A stretch of DNA of 64,000 bases, from the NCBI GenBank assembly GCA_025766275.1, contig JAFKAC010000005.1, positions 1,054,001-1,118,000 on the forward strand, read 5' to 3'. This DNA comes from Lactarius indigo. Taxonomy: Eukaryota; Basidiomycota; Agaricomycetes; Russulales; Russulaceae. Shown here in pieces: positions 23,084 through 33,290 of this stretch; positions within the stretch are counted from its first letter, which is position 1; each line of letters opens with the position of its first letter. Made by a program: the position numbers and the translations under genes. The notes under the pieces were generated by a model, which saw only the letters and a list, made by a program, of their open reading frames with translations, was not told the origin of the DNA and searched no databases.

Positions 23084-24679
23084 TTAACCCTTTGTTCCCT
23101 CGCTCTCACCCCCATCCACGCCCATTCTCTGGAGGACAAACTCAGACGCAAAACGCGCAGTTGCCGCCCTCCGCTGTGCTTCATCTTCTATCCCTGCAAC
23201 GTCCTCCCGCATGGTTTGCAGCGAGGCCAGGATATCCGCCAGGTCAAACGGGGCACGCGCGTCAGTCAGACCGACCCGCTCGCCCCGGCCAACGGGGGTG
23301 CGCGGATCCGCATCGGGATCCTCGAACTCGTGTTCGGGCGAGAAGAAAGAACCGCGATCGTCCAGCGCCTCATAACCAGCGAGATCGTCGATGTCCGAGG
23401 GGAACCCGGACGTCCCAGAGCGGAGAGAACGATAGGAGCCACCGGTGTGAGAGGGCAGGAGCATCGGGGCGGCGGAGGTGGTGTCGAGGAGTCCATGTAC
23501 ACGGGTGGTCGCGAGGGAGAACTCGGACGCAGACGCAGTCGCGTACGCATATCCCGCAGTGGCAGCGACAGGACTGACGGAGACTGCTGGCGCGGAGACG
23601 AATGCGGAAAAATCATCGTCGAATCCGGGCGTCGCACCATCGCGCTGCGTCGTGCTGCTATTGTGCGACAACCATGGATCTCCACTTGTAGCACGCACAG
23701 CGAGAACACGGGGCGCGTCTTCGACGTCGTCGTCGTCGTCGATGCCGGTTGGACTCAAGCTGATCGGCTCAGCGAGCTCGGCCTCGTGCATTTCCTCGTT
23801 CTCGATCAGCCATCGCTCGAGCGTGGCCATTTCCCTCTGCATGCGGCTCGCGCGGGTCAGCGGCGCGCCAGAGTCCACAGCGTCGGCCTCCATGAGCGCC
23901 GCGAGGGTCTCCTCCTCCCCTTCCTCCCCCTCCGTGCGTAGGACGTCAAAGTCGAAGGGCGCCGCCTGGCCCTTGCGTGCGTGGCCGCCGTCGTCACGCC
24001 CGCGACGGACCATGGAAGGCCACATAATGGTGCTGAGCGCGTCGATGACGCGCGGGAGACCCGGGACGGGGTCTTCGTCACCGTCGCCTGTGTCTGTGTC
24101 TGTATCCGTGTCTGGACGGTCGTGGTTACTTTTGAGATGACGGGTGCGTTCGCCGTCTATGTACTCGAAACCGTGATCGGCAAGGTACGAGTCCGGCCCT
24201 TCCGGGGGGTCGTCGTGGTGCGGGGGCTCGCTTCCCAGGGCCATGGCGAGGGCGACCTCAGGCTCGAAGCGGGTGAGCGCCTTGTGCAGCCCAAAGACTT
24301 GTTCTGCATATGGCTGGCGGATAAGGGGATAAGGGGGGCAGTCAGACGAGACGTAGACGAGAGGATCACCTGGCCGCGAGTCCAGACGAAAATGATAGCA
24401 GGAACACGACGAGCCAATTGAAGGTCCCAGTAGGCGTATTCCACGAGATGAAAGTGCACGTCCGCGGAATAATACTTATTCTTGATCGTCCACGGCACGT
24501 CGACATTGGAAGAGGGTAAGTCGGCCGAGTCGTCGCCGATGAAGAGTTTGATGACTGGGATGACGTTGGAGATGTTTTGAGTGAAGATGATTCATACATA
24601 ACGTACGTTTTACCGCGGCTTTGGCTTGGTCCAGGGTCGCAGAAACGACCAGGATCCGACTCTCTCGATCTTCTGCCAT
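23084..24679 (-). CDS. Alpha/gamma-adaptin-binding protein p34-like (Irc6/AAGAB family)
   Basis: The p34/Irc6 family has a Ras-like N-terminal fold and chaperones AP-1/AP-2 adaptor assembly in the cytosol. Exon 1 (24679-24607) encodes MAEDRESRILVVSATLDQA. Exon 2 (24554-24370) encodes KLFIGDDSADLP, PWTIKNKYYSADVHFHLVEY and ARRVPAIIFVWTRGQ. The last exon encodes GLHKALTRFEPEVALAMALG, YLADHGFEYIDGER and PGLPRVIDALSTIMWPSMV. A long acidic linker and a C-terminal helix (FDLADILASLQTMREDVAG) run to the stop at 23084. The exon 2/3 junction near 24316-24369 does not join in frame with the obvious donor (GTGATC) and acceptor (CCGCCAG): there are two bases too many (AAAA at 24298-24302 on the minus strand). 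An unusual splice site, a frameshift or a sequence error could explain this. A degraded fragment of this gene lies at 61740-61880. Confidence 0.7.
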
Positions 24680-25411
24680 ACCGTATGGCGAGGGTGTTCG
24701 CTAAAGATACCGCCCGCTTTGATCGCAACAATCATATACATACGCTTACAGTAATATTGACTGGCCGTGCGAGCTTGGCATTTCCTGCTTCATACTTACA
24801 TCTCAGTGTAGATTTGCTATGGTATAGTAACAGGCCTAGGCTTATCACCCTTAAGAAGACTATCCATGTCTGCCTCGCCAATGTTCTCCGATCTCGATGT
24901 CGGCTCGCAGATGGCCCATGGTTCTCGTGAACCATTTGTACGTGGTACAAGGACATCCTGTCCAACCAATCAAGGTAGTGCTCCGCCGACACTGACCTCG
25001 GACTACATTTTACTAACGTACTGCAGGTATTCGTCGACGCCTAAAGCTTCTGCGAGAATCATTTCCGTGATGAGGAGTATGCGAGTAACAAACGTCATCA
25101 AGCTTCCATTCCTCATATGCATTGTAGATAATAGCTGCGAGGTGAGATAGAAAGCCTCAACCCGAGAGGAAGACGTAGATGGAGATGCGAGATGAAGCTG
25201 AAGTGCGACGAATCACGCGCAGGGCTTATCGATGACGTATATGGATACCAATTCGAATCACTCACGAGACGGAGTGCACACTAAATAGAGAGGGGGGGGG
25301 GGGGTGAGAATACCAGGGAGATAATGAACGAGGGGGGAACCAAGGTCTGATATGCGCGGACACATTAGGAATTATTGTAAAGGTGTGCTGGTGTACTAGG
25401 TATTGACATTA
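24680..25411. other. Intergenic stretch left of the Tc1-like block
   Basis: Contains a poly-G run near 25291-25304 and only weak open frames. A possible two-exon frame from 24866 with a GT-AG intron is not supported by any recognised motif. Confidence 0.4.
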
Positions 25412-25439
25412 CAGCGGTTTTCATAACGATAGATACCTT
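25412..25439 (+). repeat. Left terminal inverted repeat of the Tc1-like element
   Basis: A 28-bp repeat starting CAGCGG and preceded by the TA target dinucleotide. It pairs with 54901-54928 with a single mismatch (CAGCGG versus CAGTGG), itself a CpG transition. Confidence 0.92.
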
Positions 25440-26507
25440 CCATTTTGGATACACAAGCGGACTGCCAAAACCCCTGAGCGGGGTTCATAATTAAGTCAAC
25501 GGAAAATTATCCGGAAATTAGGTTATCTTGCAGAAGTGGGGTTATGGAATAGTTGTCAGCTTTTGCCGGCGTCGCAACCCCTCCATCACAACCAAGATGG
25601 CTTCTCTGATGCGACTTTCCTCTGCGTCTCCTCCTCCTCTTCTTCACTTGTCCATGGTTCGTCGTCACATCTCCAATGAACTCAAAGAGCAGGCCCTGTC
25701 AATGTCCCTTCAAGGACTGCGTGACTCGGAAGTCTTTGAATACACTGGGATCAGTGTCCCAACGCTCAAGAGGTGGCGCAGCCAGCACCGCAAGACAGGG
25801 AACTTGTGTCCCCCACCACCAATCGACAGAGGTCGCCCGCGCGTACTCACCGCTGTCCAGATTAAGGTACGTGCGCAATGTCTGGGACCTAGAGATTGTC
25901 TCATCCTCATAGTTTCTCCGCGACACCGTCGAGCGTCAGCCTGACATTGCACTCATGGAGCTGCAGACAGAGCTTCGGGAAGGCTGCGGCATTGAGGTCT
26001 CACTTCCAACGATCATGCATTCCCTCCAGAGGGAGGGATACACGATGAAAACAGTACGTCTCCATTTACCGGCTCTATTGTTCTCAACTAACATCGAATG
26101 ATAGGTCACGCGCCCCGCTCTTGAGCAAAACAAACAAGACTGCGAGGAGTATATGGGCATCATTGCCGCCCATTTCCAACCGGACCAGCTCATCTTCATG
26201 GACGAGAGTCATTTCAATCGACTCACTTTGAGGAGGCCGTATGCGTGGTCAATCCGTGGCGAGCGTGCTCGCCGCTTCGAGTTTTTTCTCCATGGTACCA
26301 AATATTCAATATTGCCTGCACTCTCTCTCAATGGTGTTCTACACCTTGAGATCGTCGAGAATGCAATTACCGGTGAACACTTTTGATGCTTTATCCAAGG
26401 CCTCCTCCTCCACATGAACGAGTGGCCACTGCCCAACTCAGTCCTTGTCATCGACAACGCCTTGATCCACAAGGTGGACGGAATTCACGAACTTGTTGAG
26501 GGACACG

Positions 26508-27223
26508 TGTAACGTTACAGTAGGAACATTCAGCTCGGCATGAGCAAGTCTGGTCTTTCTATGTCAATGAGTGAGGGTTCAGCCGGTAATGGCAAGGTTT
26601 AAGTGGTTAACAAGGATCTCAGAGTATGACACAATACTCAAGATGTGAGTGGAGTTCAAGGGGGTTCAAGAGGTTCGACGGTTCAGCAGAGAGTTACCCC
26701 AAGGGAATGGGAAAACAATGTATACTGTGATGGTAAAGAAGTCGAGTCTAAGGATACAAGCTACCTAGGGCCACGACTTATATAGAAAAGGGGTTTGTTT
26801 GTGTGGAACAAACAAATGGTGCAATCCGCAGCAAGCGTGAGAAGTAACACAGCAATCTGCAGCAAGCGTGAGAAGAAGGTACAGCAATCCGCAGCAGGCA
26901 CGGGAAAAAGAAGAAAGGGTGCACAGCTATCTGCAGTAAGTGTGAGAAGAAACAAGGATATAAAAGGCAAGTGAGACATGTCTCAGTTTTAACAAAAGTG
27001 AGACACCTGCCATAAAAGGGTGCATTTAGCCCAAGTATAGTAGTAATAAAGACTTATAAGGACAATGAGTGTCTCATTGTCTCACTTTGTAGGAGAGAAT
27101 CTTAAGGCTCCTAGTGCGCAGCAAGTCCAAGAAAGGGAAAGCCAAGAAAGGAAAGACTTTCCCGCGAACGCAAGTGTAAGTAAGAAACTAATAGTAAAGT
27201 CAAAACAAGTCCAGTCCGTAACA
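26508..27223 (-). repeat. 3' LTR of element A
   Basis: 716 bp beginning TGTAACGTTACAG on the plus strand and ending CCGTAACA. It lacks one ~30-bp internal tandem unit (CAGCAATCTGCAGCAAGCGT...) present in the 5' LTR. Differences from the 5' LTR that I could read are mostly CG in one copy against CA or TG in the other (for example AACATTC/AACGTTC, AGCCGGT/AGCCAGT, AGTCGAG/AGTCAAG, GTCCGT/GTCTGT). Confidence 0.9.
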
Positions 27224-27236
27224 TTACCCTCCCTTC
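27224..27236 (-). promoter_or_regulatory. Polypurine tract of element A
   Basis: On the minus strand GAAGGGAGGGTAA abuts the 3' LTR start TGTTACGG, the expected position of the plus-strand DNA primer. Confidence 0.7.
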
Positions 27237-27943
27237 AGAGTCCTTGTCGTCTCGACGTCCCTAGAAATGGTCTGTGCCGGGCTCAGGATCGTCAGTCTGT
27301 ACCAGGTCATCGTCAACCCAGTCAGAGTTGTAGTTTTCTGCGATAATCTCCCGGCAGCGATGGGTGTGAAGGAACTGGAAGTGTCTGCGAACTCCGCACT
27401 TCCAGCACTGCTCATAGACGGGGCAGCAGATCTCGGCATGTCCAGGGTCGTTCCAGAAACACTTGCCACACCACTTGTTGGCAGCGTCTTCTTCTCCCGG
27501 TTGTTCTTCAAGCCGGCGCCATAGGCACTTGTTGGGCCAGTGACCTGCACTCTGGCAATGGTAGCAGTACCGCTTGGTTCGAGGGCAGTTGAAGCTGCGA
27601 TGGAAGCGACTGTCACAGCGCCAGCACAGGTCTCCATTGCGATTTTCCCGGAGGCGAGGCATCTCTACAGGTCCTCCAGGGCGAGGGGGAAAGGGAAGGT
27701 CTTGGTGGCGAAAGAGGCGAGGTTGCTGCCATGTGTCAGCATAGTGTTCTGCAATCTGGGTATAGGCATGTGCGGCTTCCAGCCGACTGCGCACTCCATC
27801 AAGTTCTGAGGTGGTGTTGAACAGTAGTCCATGGACTCGATTGCATTGAGCCTGCAGATCAGTGAACTGCCTCTGGAGCATAGCCCGCTGTTCCAAACAG
27901 TGGCGGAGGTGAGAGATCTTTGCATCTAGCTGTGGGGAGTTGA

Positions 27944-28452
27944 TGTTACGCTCCACCGGCATTAGTCCGACTTGGACTCGGAGAGGGCGTAATCGACTTA
28001 GCGGAAGTTAAGTGAATGGGGAACACGTGTCAACCCAACGCTAGCTGAACAGGGGCACACTGGCACACGCTGCAGCAGAAGAGGTAAAGAAGAGTATCCC
28101 TTGGCGGATACTAGCGGAGGCACACTTAGTCCGAGACTAAGGCAGGCAAAAGACGAGTCAGATGGTGGATTGAAGAAGACCAAGATGGGGACTCTTGGTC
28201 TTCTGAGTCAACTACTTATACAGGTACGCGTGGGCTTTAAAGCGCCGCTGGAATAGTAAATAACCAATAGCGTAACTAGCTCGAACCCTAGTACAGCTAT
28301 CCTAGGAATGAGTCATACATGAGTCACAATCACATGCGAACTACTATGCTGACTGATATGATGTAAGAGTCCATGACTAATACTGATACCGGACCGTAGT
28401 CATAACCGGTCATGAGTCGTGTGTAATGAGTCACCAAGTCTGTACCATAACA
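27944..28452 (-). repeat. 3' LTR of element B
   Basis: 509 bp, TGTTACGCTCC...CATAACA. Compared with the other LTR, most differences are CpG-type (AATCGAC/AATTGAC, AACGCTA/AATGCTA, AGCGGAG/AGCAGAG, GTCCGTACCG/GTCTGTACCA). One site reads TATG here and ACAA in the other copy, which a CG ancestor explains by one transition on each strand. Confidence 0.9.
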
Positions 28453-28466
28453 TCACCCCCTTTTCA
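28453..28466 (-). promoter_or_regulatory. Polypurine tract of element B
   Basis: On the minus strand GAAAAGGGGGTGA directly precedes the 3' LTR start TGTTATGG. Confidence 0.7.
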
Positions 28467-28484
28467 GGAGTGAGGCCCACCTCA

Positions 28485-31400
28485 CTAGTCTGCTATCGAT
28501 TCCTCCCTCATCTTCTCCGCTTCGTCCTCCATTCGTTCCAATATGTTAGCTCGTTCCAGGCGATAAAGACTGTCCTTTTTGTCATCCCGTACCATTTCTA
28601 TCTCCAACTGGAGTTGCCGCAGCCGCTTCTCCAGCTGGTCCTCCGCAAACGTGAACTGCCTAAATCGGCGTAGTTCTTGAGTGAGGGTGACATCCCCAAT
28701 GCGCATTAGCAGCAGATCGGTGGGGTGTCGGTCGCGGAGCATGAAATACTCTTCATGGGGTATGAAGGCACGGTTGTTCTTTGGGAGATGAGGGGTGGCG
28801 TAGAGAGGCTTGCCATAAAGGAAACCCGATCCCGGAGCTAGTCCGAGTACAAAGGGGTCTCCTCCTTGGATAACCTGTACATGGGATGCTTGTACCGTCG
28901 GTCTGTTGGGGAGTTTGATCGGGAACGGAATGTAATCGGGTCCTCTATTGACCCGGAACCCTTCAGGAACGACGACCCTGGTTGCTGGGTCTCGTTCGCC
29001 CATTGGTGTATAACGAGCCGCTTGTGCCACGGCGACTTGTCCCCTGTGCAAAGGCCCCCCCGCTGCGTCGACGAGGTAGGGAGTGGTGGCTGGATCTTCA
29101 GCGTAGAATTCATGGTTAAGGAATGCGTGCCTGAGGGGGTAGTGGTCTCTAAGCTCGTCTTCATCCTCATCCTTGTCCAGTACTCCCTCCTTTCCTTCAT
29201 CATCTTTCGTCGGCAGGCGGCGATATGCAGTTGCTCCTGCTGCCACTGCGCCGCTGTCTCCTTCCATTCTTGTTCGTACTTCTTCATGGCGTCTGGTGGC
29301 TTCACCGTGTGGGACAGCTGCTTGAAGCTGAAAGAGCTTGTCTTCGGTGAGGAAGGTTTCGGGCTCACCGGTGTCTGGGTTTGTGAGAGCATACATTGGC
29401 GGAGGTGCTGGTTGAGTTGTTGCTGGATCGTCATCGAGAGTTCCCTGTATGGGCATAGGGAATCGTTGCAGTGTCTGGTGCAGTTCTTCACTAGTGATAG
29501 GGCCGTCTTCCTCATACTGCATGGAGGTACAGCCTCCAATTGCAGCTCCAGCGGTTGCGGTGTCGTTGGTGGAGTTGGGGTTAACAAGCGTGGCGGAGGA
29601 GTCGTTGACAAGGGTAGAGAGGAGTGTGAGCTGGTCATTGCGTCAAGTAGAGGACATGGAGTGAATGGGAGATGGGGACTTATTACGACAGGAGGCCACC
29701 CTTATATGCGTTTCTCTGTCGGGGTTGGAATGTTTGAAGTCCCGGACAGCTTCGTCAGCAAATACGTCATCCTTATCTATCCATTGGTTATCAGAGTCCA
29801 GATACCCCTTCCATTTCACGAGGTATTGGAGCCGACGTCTTCTGCTGAATCGCCGAGAGTCTAGAATCTTCTCGACCTTGTATTCTTCTTCGTTATCGAC
29901 CAAATCAGGTGGTGGGCGCTGATAGTTTGGTCCGTGCGTGGGTGTTTCGTGATAAGGCGTGAGAAGATCTATGTGGAAAACATCGTGGATGCTCCACTGC
30001 GTGGGAAGTTCAAGATGATAGTTGACAGGGGACATCACCTGGATGACCTTAAATGGTCCATGGCACTTTGCGGCTAGTTTTGCGGTTGGTTGATGAGTGC
30101 GTAAGTGGCGTCCTTCTAGCCACACAAGGTCTCCTTCTTTGAATCTGGGCGTATCTTTGTGCTTGATCCATGACTTTTGCGCCCGGAGCATGCATGAAAA
30201 GGCGCGTTGTCGTGCCTGCTTGAATTGGTCTAGTCTCAGTGATACCTGTGGGATAGGGGAAGGTCTATCGGTCCAATCAGCGCGAGGATTGAACCCAGAC
30301 AAGAGGAAGAAGGGGGACTCCCGCATGGTTTCATTAGGCCAATTGTTATGCGTGAATTCCGCCATAGGCAGATAACGGACCCAATCGTCTTGTCGTTCAT
30401 TTACCCAGAAGCGGAGATATTGCTCTAGCCATTGGTTTGTTCACTCTGATTGGCCGTCGGTTCTGGGGTGATAAGCGGTTGAGATATTTTGGCTGATGCC
30501 AAGGATTTTGCATATTTCCCGCATAAACTTGGATGCGAAGCGGGGATCTCGGTCACTGATAATGTGCGAGGGGAGTCCGAATCGTGGGAATACATGAGAG
30601 ACGTACAGGGCAGCCGTCCCTTCGGCCATTATCTCTTCATTACAAGGGATGAAGATAGTGGCTTTGGTGCAATCATGATCTGTCACCGTGAGAATAGAGT
30701 CGTAACCGCGAGAGACGGGGAGTTTGGTAATAAAGTCCACTGTGATAGTTTCGAATGGTAGGGCTTCCGGTTTAGGATAGATAGGTTGTAGGGGTGCTTG
30801 GATGGGGCGAAGGTTGATTTTGTGCCGTTGGCACTCTGCACAGCCTTTGACATAATCTGTAACGTCGTTTTTCATTTGTGGCCACCAGTAGTGTCATTCG
30901 GTGAGTTGAAGAGTGCGTTTGATGCCAGGGTGACCATAGACAGGGGGATCGTGGTGGGCGGCAATAATGGTGTGCTTGTCGTGGATACCGCCGGTTACTA
31001 CTCGACGTCCATCCTTGTACCACGTTCCTTCAATGTCTTTTAATTTGTGAGCGTCAACCCAAGGTTTCAACTTAGCTGTGTCTTGCTCGTAGATGGGGTG
31101 TTCCGGAGCCATTTCTACCGGTAGGATTTCGGGTCTCCAATGTGGATGTCGTGGTTCCTCCAGTGTGGTAGCACGTATGAAGACACTTTCCGGTAACACT
31201 GTTATGCCTTCGTTATCGTTCTCTCCTTGGTCGTAGTCTGGTCTTCGGGATAACGCATTGGCATGTCCATTGGAGGTGCCTTTGATGTGATGAATCTCAA
31301 AGTCGTACTCTGAGAGTTCAAGTACTTCCCTGGCCATGCGCCTGCTAATCTTTTGTGGTGACTTCCAATATTGTAGGTTAAGGTGGTTGGAAAATACTTT

Positions 31401-33290
31401 GATCTTGTGAGGGGAGCCCGCTAGGAGGGGTCTCCAGTGGCGGAAGGCTTTGACGATTGCCAAGAGTTCGAGGTCGTAAATGTTGTAATTTTGTTCAGCT
31501 TCATTGAGGGTGGATGAGTAGTAGCCGATAGGATGTCGTTTTCCATCTGCTTTGCATTGAAGAAGGACTGCCCCCGTTGCAAAACCCGATGCGTCGACCT
31601 CTAACTCGAATTGTTGAGTAAGGTCTGGGTGCGCGAGGACAGGCTCGCTAGTGACGAGGGTCTTAAGATCTTGGAATGCCTTCTCTTCCTCAGTTCCCCA
31701 GCGCCATTCGGCGTCTTTGCGGGTAAGTTTGTTGAGGGGTCGTGCTTTGGTCGCGAAACCTCGTATGAAAGGACGGTAAAAATTGCAGAAACCGAGGAAA
31801 GAGCGGACATCCTTGACCTTGGTTGGCGTGGGCCAGTCCTTAATGCCTGAAATTTTGACGGGGTCCATGCGTGTCACCCCCTTTTCAAGGATTACCCCCA
31901 GGTAATCCATGCGTGGGGAGTGGAAGAGGCATTTTTCAAGTTTGTAATAGAGGTCATGTTCCGCGGATATGCGGAGAACGTCTTTGACCGCTTCGATGTG
32001 GTCTTGGAGGGAGTGGTCGATTCCTGTCGCAATACCGATGTCGTCCATGTACACTCTGATTACCGTTCCCTGGGCTTCATGTTTAGCTATGATGTCCCTA
32101 AATATGAAGTTCATCATGGTCTGGAATGTTGCCGGGGAGTTGGTGAGGCCAAAAAACATCACCGTTGGTTCAAACAACCCATAACGCGTTTTAAACGCCG
32201 CCTTTTCTTCATCGCCCTCTTTGATGCATACATTGTTATACCCCCATCTAACATCGAGTTTGGTGTAGATGTGGGCATTACTGAGGTCAGTGATGAGGTC
32301 GGAGATGAGGGGGAGTGGGTATTGGTTGCGGATGGTAACGGCATTGATTTTTCGGTAGTCTTGAACGGGTCGTAACTTACCATCCTTCTTTTTAATAAAG
32401 AAGAATGATGAGGCGTATGGGGATTTGGAAGGTCGTATATATCCCTTCTTGAGTTGTTCATCTATCCACTCGCGTAGTTTCTTATCCTCCTCTTGAGTCA
32501 TGGGGTATATTTTGCAGTCGATCGCGTCGGCCGTCCCTGGTTTAAATTCAATAGCGTGATCCCAGGGCCTGCTGGGCGGAAACCTGTCTGATGCTTCTTC
32601 ACTGAAGAGGCGTTCGAACTCGCGATACTCAGAAGGCAACTCAGCTTTGGTAACATATTGTTGAGCGGCGATGGCGAGGTCGGTAGCGGTTGCTCTAATT
32701 CAGCACCCTTCCTCAAATTGTTGTCGTTGTTCATCGGTAATGACACAGGAGTGCACTATCTCGTAATCGTCGTTCTGGACAGTGGTTGTTGCAACTACCG
32801 GCATTGTTTTGATGTGCGGGTTAGTGGAACGAATAATAATAGGGAGCATATCTTCGTGAATGGCTGCTTGCGACCATTTAATATGGGGGTCATAAATAGC
32901 AAGCCAAGGATAGCCCAATACAATGTCTTCGTTGCCGATGTCTGTAATAAGGAAACGGATTTCCTTATGAATGCCTTTAGTCTGGACATCAACATCCGTA
33001 TAATGAGTGATACGCCCCGACTTGTTTTCCGTAATGTCGATATTCCATATTTTCTTTGGGATGTCTAGTAGTTTGGTCCCAAGTCCCATCCTTTTTGCAA
33101 AGGAAGGTTTCATGAAGCAATGGGTTGCTCCTGAGTCAACTAGTGCTCGTATGTCGGCCATTGCGTAACTGGTGCGAATCGATACTGGAACTCTCATAGA
33201 ACGGTAGCGAGTCATGATTACACTGTTACAATTAACTGCCCTCACCCAGGCCGATGGGTTTAGGCGTCCTGAAAACCCTCCTTTTTCCAC
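28485..33290 (-). pseudogene. Element B pol with four TGA stops
   Basis: One frame runs from the gag overlap to 28485: protease (LVDSGATHCFM), RT (VYMDDIGIATG), RNase H, integrase (GHPGIKRTL, CAECQRHK, TVTDHDCTKA, ISDRDPRF), chromodomain (LQYLVKWKGYLDSDNQW) and a C-terminal region of ~340 residues ending in a charged coiled-coil (QLEKRLRQLQLEIEMVRDDK). In-frame TGA lies at 32700-32702, 30894-30896, 30441-30443 and 29643-29645. At 30441 the family has SERTNQW. The RNase H Asp residues in TDH and HADALS are Asn here (SNH, HANALS), and each fits a G-to-A change in a CpG. Unlike A and C, its C-terminus lacks the zinc-knuckle cluster. Confidence 0.88.

Noticed and set aside
23216..23941. Long plus-strand open frames opposite the p34-like gene
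   Set aside because: Shadows of a GC-rich coding exon; Arg/Gly-rich translation without motifs.
24866..25150. Possible two-exon plus-strand gene with a GT-AG intron before 25028
   Set aside because: Frames do not stay open after the candidate intron and no family is recognisable.
25288..25306. Poly-G run
   Set aside because: A simple homopolymer with no associated feature; also a likely sequencing-error site.
26820..26960. Regularly spaced ~30-bp repeats that could suggest a CRISPR-like array
   Set aside because: They are direct tandem units without unique spacers inside an LTR, and CRISPR arrays are not expected in a fungal nuclear genome.
28866..29864. 332-codon plus-strand frame
   Set aside because: Antisense to the C-terminal part of element B pol; composition (Cys, Val, Phe rich) fits a shadow frame.
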